A stretch of DNA of 5,039 nucleotides from CAZKUR01 sp964556005 (lineage in GTDB: Bacteria > Bacteroidota > Ignavibacteria > Ignavibacteriales > Ignavibacteriaceae). Made by a program: the position numbers and the translations under genes. The stretch is from assembly GCA_964556005.1 (NCBI GenBank), contig CAZKUR010000160.1:1-5039 (forward strand), written 5' to 3'. Positions 1 to 5,039 of this stretch are shown here, piece after piece. The notes beneath the pieces were generated by a model. The model saw only the letters and a list, made by a program, of their open reading frames with translations. It did no database searches and was not told where the DNA came from. Each line of letters opens with the position of its first letter. Within the stretch, counting starts at the first letter, position 1.

Positions 1-476
1 GCTTGACCCTCAACAATTACATCGCATTGAGTCCATGCATTTTCAATATCGCCGCATGAAAATATACGGGGCGGAAGAATTAATTCGCCTTTGTTAAAAG
101 CTTCGCGAGGATCGGTTATAACAGGATGCTCTTCAATATCAATAGTAATTTTGTTTCGTGCTTTTCTTACTGTTCTCTCGTTATCTGCTACCACTATTGC
201 TATTGGCTGACCGATAAATTTCACAATGCTTCCGGCAAGAAGTTCTTCATCTTTAATAATTCCGCCGATTTGATTTTCCCCGGGAATATCTTCTGCAGTG
301 ATTATACTTTTTACACCTTCAACTTCTAATGCTTTGGTAATATCCAAATTTTTTATTTTTCCGTGAGCCGATGAAGAATAAAATACCGAAGCATATAACA
401 ATCCTTCCGGTACAATTAAGTCGTCGACAAATTGAGATTCTCCGCGAACATGCTGAATTGAATCATAATTTTTCAT
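1..476 (-). CDS. Xanthine dehydrogenase-type molybdenum-binding large subunit, N-terminal part (cut by left window edge)
   Basis: This is the first 158 codons of a molybdenum hydroxylase large subunit; the rest lies beyond base 1. Seen: translation begins MKNYDSIQHVRGES, followed by FVDDLIVPEGLLYASVF (residues 16-32), AHGKI (37-41), ITAEDIPGENQIGG (59-72), KFIGQPIAIVVAD (86-98) and ITDPREAF (120-127). This is the a/b hammerhead domain that opens xanthine dehydrogenase/aldehyde oxidase large subunits. Known for the family: the later, unseen domains bind the molybdopterin cofactor and hydroxylate purines or aldehydes. No 2Fe-2S domain precedes the hammerhead, so this is the separate-subunit form. 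The ATG overlaps the TGA of the upstream small-subunit gene as ATGA, and GGAGG lies 7 bases before it, so the two are probably translationally coupled and form one enzyme. The substrate (xanthine, hypoxanthine or another heterocycle) cannot be told from this part. Confidence 0.93.
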   Translation of the reverse strand, partial: MKNYDSIQHVRGESQFVDDLIVPEGLLYASVFYSSSAHGKIKNLDITKALEVEGVKSIITAEDIPGENQIGGIIKDEELLAGSIVKFIGQPIAIVVADNERTVRKARNKITIDIEEHPVITDPREAFNKGELILPPRIFSCGDIENAWTQCDVIVEGQ

Positions 477-1885
477 ACAAGTTCCTCCGCATGAATTTGT
501 TCGGGAAACAGTTTTAAAAAATGAAGGAGAAGTATCTGCCTCAGCAAAAGACTTTTATATTCGGCTGAACCCCGGACATCGCTTATAGGCGATATTTCCG
601 ATTGTGTAATTGAAGCTGCGGTTAAAATGTTTTCGCTGATTATTTTCTTTCCCTTTAAAAAAGTAGAAGTTTTTTCAAGCAGAATCGGAAACGGGGAAAT
701 ACCTCCGGCAGAAATGTTTATTTTTTGTATTAAATTTTTATTCATCGATAAATAAATTGCCGAGTTAACGGATGCTATGTCCAGGTTGGTTCTTCTCGAT
801 ACTTTTTCAAAATTAAATAAAAAGTTTTCTTCCGGTAAAGGAAAACTTAAATATTCGAGAATTTCATTTCCCTTTAAATCTAAACTTTTGTAGCCTTTGT
901 AAAAATCTTTTAACAGAACTTCCCTTATTGAAATTTTTCTTCGTAAATGTAATATTGAATTGAGAGCAAGAAAAAATATTGTTGAGTCTCCGATAGGAGA
1001 TGCATTAACTATATTGCCGCCGATTGTTGCAGTATTTCTAATCTGCAAAGAACCGAAAAGATTAAAATATTTATCGACTTGAGGGAAATAATTTTTTATA
1101 ACTGATGAATTTTTAATATCGCTAATCGTTGCACTTGCATGTATAAAGCATCTGTTATTTTCTGTATAAATTAATTTCGATTGCTTTGGCTTTGAAATAA
1201 AGCTAACACCGGAATCAAGAATTTCATCCCACCTTTGAACAAATAAATCAGTTCCGCCGGAAATGACAACTTCGTGATTTTTTTTTTCGATTGCATAATC
1301 GTGTTTTTCATCTTCAAGTTTTTTTAGCCGTTCCGGAATTTGTAAAAAATTTTCGGGTATAATTTTTTTATTAACTAAATATTCCAAATCATGTTTTTTA
1401 TTTCCATCATTTAATTCATTCAATGTCTCTTGTGCGGCACGCTTTATTGATTCATACCCGGTGCATCTGCAGATATTTCCATCAAGAGATGCCAATAACT
1501 CTTTAGTGTTAAATTTATTTCTATTTAAAAAATATCCCGTCATAGACAAAATAAAACCGGGTGTACAAAAACCGCATTGAGTTCCGCCCTCATCGACAAT
1601 TGCATTTTGAATAGGATTTAATTCTATTTGGTTCAATCCCTCAATCGTGACAATGTGTTTTCCGTTAATTTTTCCAATTGGTAAAAGACATGAATTAACG
1701 GAATGATATTTTAATTGTCCATCACACATTTCTCCGACTAAAATTGTGCAAGCCCCGCAGTCGCCTTCCCTGCAAGCTTCCTTTGTTCCTGAAAGATGTA
1801 AATGTTTCCTCACAAAATCTAAAACCGTAGTTGCCGGATGCAGTGATGTTTTGATTAATTCATTATTGCATATAAACTCTATCAA
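473..1885 (-). CDS. Xanthine dehydrogenase-type small subunit: fused 2Fe-2S and FAD-binding domains
   Basis: This is the electron-transfer subunit of a molybdenum hydroxylase: it moves electrons from the Mo site through two 2Fe-2S clusters to FAD and then to an acceptor, NAD+ in classical xanthine dehydrogenase. Seen, in order over 470 residues: a plant-type ferredoxin domain with C38, C43, C46 and C66; a helical 2Fe-2S domain with QCGFC (C104, C107) and ICRCTGY (C139, C141); a linker; then a FAD domain with VISGGTDLFVQ (207-217), QIRNTATIGGNIVNASPIGD (281-300) and RRTNLDIASVNSAI (364-377); and a C-terminal CO dehydrogenase flavoprotein-like domain ending near SPISDVRGSAEYK. All eight cluster cysteines are present and the length is normal for the fused XdhA type. 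The start is unusual: no ATG or GTG lies between the in-frame TAG at 1921-1919 and the domain, so TTG at 1885 is the working start, with ATT at 1891 an alternative. In E. coli the equivalent YgfM carries FAD only. The acceptor and substrate are inferred from the family. Confidence 0.95.
   Translation of the reverse strand: MIEFICNNELIKTSLHPATTVLDFVRKHLHLSGTKEACREGDCGACTILVGEMCDGQLKYHSVNSCLLPIGKINGKHIVTIEGLNQIELNPIQNAIVDEGGTQCGFCTPGFILSMTGYFLNRNKFNTKELLASLDGNICRCTGYESIKRAAQETLNELNDGNKKHDLEYLVNKKIIPENFLQIPERLKKLEDEKHDYAIEKKNHEVVISGGTDLFVQRWDEILDSGVSFISKPKQSKLIYTENNRCFIHASATISDIKNSSVIKNYFPQVDKYFNLFGSLQIRNTATIGGNIVNASPIGDSTIFFLALNSILHLRRKISIREVLLKDFYKGYKSLDLKGNEILEYLSFPLPEENFLFNFEKVSRRTNLDIASVNSAIYLSMNKNLIQKINISAGGISPFPILLEKTSTFLKGKKIISENILTAASITQSEISPISDVRGSAEYKSLLLRQILLLHFLKLFPEQIHAEELV
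484..488 (-). promoter_or_regulatory. Ribosome binding site of the molybdenum subunit
   Basis: GGAGG on the minus strand, 7 bases before the ATG at 476. It lies inside the last codons of the small-subunit gene, so it supports the overlapping start and coupled translation of the two subunits. Confidence 0.8.
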
Positions 1886-1897
1886 TTTAATAATGAA

Positions 1898-1903
1898 CTC
1901 CTC
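1898..1903 (-). promoter_or_regulatory. Strong ribosome binding site before the small subunit
   Basis: GAGGAG on the minus strand. It sits 12 bases before the TTG at 1885, longer than usual, but 6 bases before an in-frame ATT at 1891. It therefore confirms that translation starts hereabouts while leaving the exact start codon open. Confidence 0.65.
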
Positions 1904-1929
1904 ATAATTATTTCCTAACTAATGCTCTT

Positions 1930-1957
1930 CTTATAAAATGGTGTGTATACTTCCGAA
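1930..1957 (-). promoter_or_regulatory. Possible sigma70-like promoter for the xdh genes
   Basis: TATAAG at 1935-1930 matches five of six bases of a -10 box. TTCGGA at 1957-1952 matches three of six bases of a -35 box, and the spacer is 16 bases. It lies after the antitoxin-like gene and before the small subunit, so it could restore expression of the xdh genes after the inserted pair. In AT-rich DNA such matches arise by chance, so this is only a candidate. Confidence 0.22.
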
Positions 1958-1993
1958 CTTCGTAGAATTGAGCCAATTATGGTTTCTAAATAA

Positions 1994-2215
1994 TTAGCTG
2001 GCATATTTAACAATTTCCAGTTCTGTTGAAGCATCTACCGATTCAAGCTTTGAATCAACGAAACGCATCGTTTCGTCTTCCAGCTCATATTCTCTGCATG
2101 ATTCACATTGGAGCACAGGTAAATTTTTAATGATTACGGTTGTATTATTGTTTGTCTTGAACGGAAGATCGGTTACAATCTTCTGCATATTATTACCACA
2201 TTTATAACATTTCAT
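1994..2215 (-). CDS. YgiT-type zinc-finger protein, probable antitoxin partner
   Basis: This small protein of 73 residues has two CxxC pairs, C3-C6 (KCYKCG) and C37-C40 (CESC), the pattern of the YgiT/MqsA N-terminal zinc finger. Unlike MqsA (about 130 residues) it has no C-terminal helix-turn-helix domain, so it probably binds its partner but may not bind DNA alone. Its acidic C-terminal half (ELEDETMRFVDSKLESVD) could be the surface that contacts the basic partner; this is inference. Its ATG overlaps the TGA of the upstream DUF4258 gene as ATGA, and AAGGAG stands 6 bases before it. Known: genes for YgiT-type zinc-finger proteins commonly follow DUF4258 or MqsR-like genes and are annotated as antitoxins. 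Activity as an antitoxin is not shown by the sequence. It has no apparent link to the purine enzymes on either side. Confidence 0.85.
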   Translation of the reverse strand: MKCYKCGNNMQKIVTDLPFKTNNNTTVIIKNLPVLQCESCREYELEDETMRFVDSKLESVDASTELEIVKYAS

Positions 2216-2526
2216 TTCGGTCTCCTTGTTTTAAAATCTTCATTCCATTTTTCAAGTGAAGGTTTGTAGGCAGTTACAATAACTATTGATCTGTCATCAT
2301 AATCAACAGCAATATGAATATGAAATTTCAAGTTTTCATATTCAGAAAAAATCAAACAACTTGGAAGATATTTATCGTTTGGATATTCCTCAATAATTTC
2401 AAATTTATCAACAGAATTCAATATCATTTCTCTTGAGATGAACCTTTCTTTTAATCGCATATTAAGATGATATGACCATCGAATCCTTCTGTCTTTCAAA
2501 CATTGTTTAATAAAATCAATATCCAT
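2212..2526 (-). CDS. DUF4258 domain protein, probable toxin of a two-gene module
   Basis: This 104-residue protein covers a whole DUF4258 domain. Seen: an N-terminal basic helix with WSYHLNMRLKERFISREMI (residues 17-35), matching the family pattern of a His followed by R.xxR and I-S-x-E; then IIEEYPNDKYLPSCLIF (44-60), a central FHIHIAVDYDD (68-78, H69 and H71), and VIVTAYKP (82-89). Known: DUF4258 resembles small RelE/MqsR-like folds and is often encoded next to a YgiT-type zinc-finger gene, so a toxin role (perhaps an mRNA-cleaving one) is commonly proposed. That role is inferred, not visible. The ATG at 2526 is directly preceded by an in-frame TAA, so the start cannot be moved upstream, and no Shine-Dalgarno is present (the preceding bases are mostly T). 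The pair interrupts the ssnA-xdh gene order on the same strand, which suggests later insertion. Confidence 0.85.
   Translation of the reverse strand: MDIDFIKQCLKDRRIRWSYHLNMRLKERFISREMILNSVDKFEIIEEYPNDKYLPSCLIFSEYENLKFHIHIAVDYDDRSIVIVTAYKPSLEKWNEDFKTRRPK
2222..2227 (-). promoter_or_regulatory. Ribosome binding site of the zinc-finger gene
   Basis: AAGGAG on the minus strand, 6 bases before the ATG at 2215, lying within the last codons of the DUF4258 gene. It contrasts with the DUF4258 gene itself, which has no such site. Confidence 0.75.
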
Positions 2527-2557
2527 TTACAAAAAAATGTTCAATTTTTTATTGTTT

Positions 2558-2609
2558 AAAATACCTGTGTTATTTCTTAATAGTTGTATCCTGAATCGAA
2601 AATTACCTG
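2558..2609 (-). repeat. Short direct repeat upstream of the toxin-like gene
   Basis: On the minus strand CAGGTAATTTT (2609-2599) recurs as CAGGTATTTT (2567-2558), with the CAGGTA starts 42 bases apart, about four helical turns. Both copies lie in the 153-base gap before the DUF4258 gene and could be binding sites for a regulator. They are short and the gap is AT-rich, so chance is a real alternative. I see no convincing promoter or intrinsic terminator in this gap (2527-2679). Confidence 0.25.
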
Positions 2610-2679
2610 ATTATTTATGCTTTAAATATAACGGTGGAAACACCAAATAACCATATTATGTAATCTGTTTGTCATATGC

Positions 2680-4008
2680 TTAATCAACTATTTGATTCAT
2701 CCTTTCCCAGAGTTTTTTGGAAGCGGCACGCGCTTCGCTGTAAATAGGATTTATATCAAAAGGAAATTTTCTTTCTTCATATACAATGTTTCCGTTAATT
2801 ATTACTGTCTCTACATCTCTTGATGAAAAACCGTAAATAAAATGTCCGGCAAGATTTTCATCAATGAATTCAGTCGGCGGATTGTAATTATAAACAACAA
2901 GATCGGCAGTATATCCCTTTTCTATTTTGCCGAATTTTTTCCCGAAATATCTTTCCAGAAGAAAATTACCGTTTTGTAAGAATTTCAAAAAATCATCCTG
3001 CAATAATTTTCCCTTTTCATCCGAGTTCTTAAAAAAAGCAAATTTCATTTCTTCAAACATATTGGAGCCGATCCCGTCGGTGCCGATTCCGACATTTTTA
3101 ACTTTGTTGAGATTACTCATATACCCAACCCCGTTGTTCATATTGGAGCGCGGGTTATGAATTAAAAAGGAATCTCTTTCATTCAAAATCGATATTTCTT
3201 TTTCCGATAAATAAACACCATGCACAATTAAAGATTTTTTGTTCAACAGCCACAATTCATCCAGCCCCTGCAGAACATCTTTTCCGAAATGATGATGAGA
3301 AAAAGAAGAATCGTATTGATCTTCCGAAACATGAATATGAAGTCCGCGGTTGGTCTTTATTATCGCGTCGTAAATTTGTTCCAGCGAATTAGTGCTAAGC
3401 GTAAATGGAGCGTGAGCACCAATCGCCGCTTCAATCAGATTTTTTGAATTTTGTGATTTCTTTTCTTCTTCCAATAGTTTAACAAATTCTAATGATTCAT
3501 TTATTCCTAAAGTCATTCCATCCTTACCGTTTCGATCTGTAATTTCATAGGCAAGAACTCCGCGCAGTCCGGCAAATTCAAATGCTTTTTTTAACGTTGA
3601 AAGCGATCCGGTGATATATGAAGGTGAAGCGTTATGATCGAAAACGGAAGTTGTGCCTGCTTTAATTGATTCCAAAGCGCCGATTAGTCCGCTGTAATAA
3701 AGTGTCTCTTCATCCAATGCTCTATCCAAACGCCACCACAAATTTTTTAAAATACTCACAAAATCATTCGATGGTTTTATGTCGGCGGTAATTCCTCTTG
3801 CCAATGCCGAATAAAAATGATTGTGGGAACAAACCAAACCGGGAGAGACAAACTTGTTTTCAAGATTTATAATTTTTTCGGCTTCATAACTATCCCCGGC
3901 TTTTTCGCCCGAATCGATTATCATTTCATTATCTATTACAACATCTGCATTGTAAGTAATTTTCGGCGGATAAAGTTGTATTAGGTTTGCGTTTTTTAAT
4001 ACAAGCAT
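2680..4008 (-). CDS. ssnA: Putative aminohydrolase SsnA
   Basis: SsnA is a cytoplasmic amidohydrolase-superfamily enzyme related to chlorohydrolases and guanine/cytosine deaminases; its exact substrate is unsettled. Seen: the metal-binding HxH in PGLVCSHNHFYSALARG (H62, H64), GAHAPFTLS (H199), LHIHVSED (H224, H226), IVHGVYLSEKE (H263), HNPRSNMNNGVG (H284) and GIGTDGIGSNMFEEM with D311. The tail IEKGYTADLVVYNYNPPTE is the closing beta-sandwich pattern typical of SsnA. I chose the ATG at 4008: it gives 442 residues, the E. coli SsnA length as I recall it, and the usual MLVLKNA-type beginning. AAAGG stands 7 bases upstream. The longer frame from 4053 would add 15 unrelated residues and overlap ygfK. 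ygfK ends 25 bases upstream, so the two are very likely co-transcribed. Known: ssnA accompanies ygfK and molybdenum hydroxylase genes in selenium-dependent hydroxylase and anaerobic purine-degradation clusters. No catalytic residue appears missing. Confidence 0.95.
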   Translation of the reverse strand: MLVLKNANLIQLYPPKITYNADVVIDNEMIIDSGEKAGDSYEAEKIINLENKFVSPGLVCSHNHFYSALARGITADIKPSNDFVSILKNLWWRLDRALDEETLYYSGLIGALESIKAGTTSVFDHNASPSYITGSLSTLKKAFEFAGLRGVLAYEITDRNGKDGMTLGINESLEFVKLLEEEKKSQNSKNLIEAAIGAHAPFTLSTNSLEQIYDAIIKTNRGLHIHVSEDQYDSSFSHHHFGKDVLQGLDELWLLNKKSLIVHGVYLSEKEISILNERDSFLIHNPRSNMNNGVGYMSNLNKVKNVGIGTDGIGSNMFEEMKFAFFKNSDEKGKLLQDDFLKFLQNGNFLLERYFGKKFGKIEKGYTADLVVYNYNPPTEFIDENLAGHFIYGFSSRDVETVIINGNIVYEERKFPFDINPIYSEARAASKKLWERMNQIVD

Positions 4009-4015
4009 AGTCCAA

Positions 4016-4020
4016 CCTTT
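4016..4020 (-). promoter_or_regulatory. Ribosome binding site fixing the ssnA start
   Basis: AAAGG on the minus strand, 7 bases before the ATG at 4008. The earlier in-frame ATG at 4053 lies in AT-only sequence inside the end of the upstream gene and has no comparable site, so this decides the start. Confidence 0.7.
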
Positions 4021-4033
4021 ATTCTTCAGATAA

Positions 4034-5039
4034 TTATAATTTAAATTTTCCATTCATAAGATAATTATAATTAATAAATATTGTACCGATAAAATTTATA
4101 AATGTATTATAATCATTTTCATCTTTGTCAAAGGAAGACGATAAAATGCTTCCGTCTTTATCTAATGAAATATCACTTACTTTAGAGTTAAATCTTATTT
4201 TAAACTTGTTCTGATTTTCAAAACTGCCTTCAAAATAAAAGCCGTCGTTTTTACTTTCAATAAAATCATTCAAGTTCCAAAATAAAGTAGTCTTAACTTT
4301 ATAAGGCGCATCGCTGTATGGACAGAAAGTTTCGCAATTGCCGCATTCATTGCATAAACCATCGAGATGCAGAATTTGATAAAAATCTTTTAATCCGTCG
4401 TTAAGCAGATTGGTTTTAATTGCAACATTGGCTCTGTTGGGACAAACTTCAACGCACTTGTTGCAAAGTAAATTGCATTCGAGACATTTGCTTGCTTCCA
4501 AATTTATATCAACAATATTTCCTGTTAAAACATTTCCTCTTTTTTCTTCAATCGATTTTATCTTATCTTCTCTGTTAGCACCTAAAATTTCATTTTCTAA
4601 TTCATGTATTTGAATTCCTTCTTTTTCCATAATTGCTTCGGCAGCTTTTTTGCCATCGGCTATAGACTCAACTACCGTGGATGGACCTCTTAATGCATCG
4701 CCGCCGATGTAAACATTTTTAATTTTTGTCTCACTGGTTTCGGGATTGACTTTTACAAAATTTTCCACCGCATCTATAATATTATTTGTTTTAAGAAAAT
4801 CCATGTCGACATGTTCTCCGATTGCCGAGATTAGGCTGTCGATTTCAAATTCTTCAAGTTCATTTTCTACCGGAATGACTTTTCTTCTTCCGTCCATATC
4901 GGTATCTCCCAATTTCATATTTTGGCATTTCAATTTATTGTTTTGAAACGATACCGGCATAAGCAGCTCTTTAAATATTACGCTTTCGTTTACGGCGGCA
5001 TCGAATTCTTCTTTATCGGCAGGCATAAATTCTTTTGTC
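4034..5039 (-). CDS. ygfK: YgfK-type iron-sulfur flavoprotein oxidoreductase (putative selenate reductase subunit), C-terminal part
   Basis: This is the last third of a protein usually of about 1,000 residues; the frame runs off the right edge (TKEF precedes MPADKEEF), so the ATG at 5026 is internal. Numbering from that Met: the GltD-like motif MPADKEEFDAAVNE (1-14), DSLISAIGEHVD (63-74), then NVYIGGDALRGPSTVVESIA (104-123), the FAD-contacting end of the glutamate synthase small-subunit fold. Next comes a two-cluster ferredoxin domain: C181, C184, C188, C191, C195-Pro and C225, C228, C231, C235-Pro. The tail resembles the YgfK C-terminus in TLFWNLNDF (247-255). Known: YgfK is genetically linked to SsnA and molybdenum hydroxylases, and in E. 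coli it was implicated in selenate reduction. Its physiological role is probably electron transfer in purine breakdown. The stop lies 25 bases before ssnA. Gene identity rests on these domains plus the neighbour; a different GltD-ferredoxin fusion is possible but less likely. Confidence 0.9.
   Translation of the reverse strand, partial: TKEFMPADKEEFDAAVNESVIFKELLMPVSFQNNKLKCQNMKLGDTDMDGRRKVIPVENELEEFEIDSLISAIGEHVDMDFLKTNNIIDAVENFVKVNPETSETKIKNVYIGGDALRGPSTVVESIADGKKAAEAIMEKEGIQIHELENEILGANREDKIKSIEEKRGNVLTGNIVDINLEASKCLECNLLCNKCVEVCPNRANVAIKTNLLNDGLKDFYQILHLDGLCNECGNCETFCPYSDAPYKVKTTLFWNLNDFIESKNDGFYFEGSFENQNKFKIRFNSKVSDISLDKDGSILSSSFDKDENDYNTFINFIGTIFINYNYLMNGKFKL

Noticed and set aside
126..329. 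67-codon plus-strand frame
   Set aside because: It lies opposite the well-supported molybdenum subunit gene, is Cys/Phe/Tyr-rich in the manner of an antisense shadow, and has no family resemblance.
2633..2644. Possible hairpin GGTG-GAAA-CACC after ssnA
   Set aside because: The stem is only 4 bp and no T-run follows on the minus strand, so it does not qualify as an intrinsic terminator.
2927..3160. 77-codon plus-strand frame
   Set aside because: Antisense shadow of ssnA, covering its conserved HNPRSNMNNG and GTDG segments on the other strand; no recognisable domain.
4410..4613. 67-codon plus-strand frame
   Set aside because: Antisense to the ferredoxin domain of ygfK; no recognisable motif.
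4746..4946. 66-codon plus-strand frame
   Set aside because: Antisense to the GltD-like part of ygfK; Ser/Phe-rich shadow.
5024..5026. ATG at 5026 as the true start of the rightmost gene
   Set aside because: The frame stays open to the window edge (TKEF precedes it), and MPADKEEF is an internal GltD-family motif, so the gene is a C-terminal fragment cut by the window.
1..5039. tRNA or rRNA genes, CRISPR array, insertion sequence, inverted terminal repeats around the toxin-antitoxin-like pair
   Set aside because: I saw no tRNA-like or rRNA-like sequence, no regularly spaced repeats, no transposase and no flanking repeats that would mark a mobile element; reading by eye could miss short or diverged ones.

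Overview
The window is AT-rich, bacterial, and every gene I can support lies on the minus strand, so transcription runs from the right edge to the left. Four genes belong to one metabolic theme, purine (or related N-heterocycle) breakdown by a molybdenum hydroxylase. Two more form a small toxin-antitoxin-like pair lodged between them. Starts are preceded by recognisable Shine-Dalgarno sequences (GGAGG, GAGGAG, AAGGAG, AAAGG) and two gene pairs overlap as ATGA. The codon use and protein style would fit an anaerobic lineage near Ignavibacteria/Bacteroidota, but this is a guess; nothing in the window fixes the taxon.

Layout from right to left. (1) 5039-4034: the C-terminal third of a YgfK-type iron-sulfur flavoprotein, cut by the window edge. 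(2) 4008-2680: SsnA, a metal-dependent aminohydrolase, 442 residues when started at the internal ATG with the good ribosome binding site. (3) 2679-2527: a 153-base gap with no clear terminator but with a direct repeat. (4) 2526-2212 and 2215-1994: a DUF4258 protein and a YgiT-type zinc-finger protein, overlapping by ATGA, in the manner of a toxin followed by its antitoxin. (5) 1993-1886: a 108-base gap with a possible promoter, a short unexplained reading frame and a strong ribosome binding site. (6) 1885-473: a xanthine dehydrogenase-type small subunit with 2Fe-2S and FAD domains fused. (7) 476-1: the N-terminus of the molybdenum-binding large subunit, open at the left edge.

The order ygfK - ssnA - FAD subunit - Mo subunit matches the Escherichia coli ygfK-ssnA-ygfM-xdhD block. 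That block is associated in the literature with selenium-dependent molybdenum hydroxylases and, more recently, with anaerobic uric acid/purine use by gut bacteria. The reasonable model is that the hydroxylase oxidises the purine ring at Mo and passes electrons through 2Fe-2S and FAD, while YgfK handles redox transfer and SsnA carries out a hydrolytic deamination or ring-hydrolysis step. Substrates are not readable from the sequence. Two departures from the E. coli arrangement stand out. The 2Fe-2S domain is attached to the FAD subunit here and not to the Mo subunit, and the toxin-antitoxin-like pair splits the operon. I found no clear evidence for a wholly new system.
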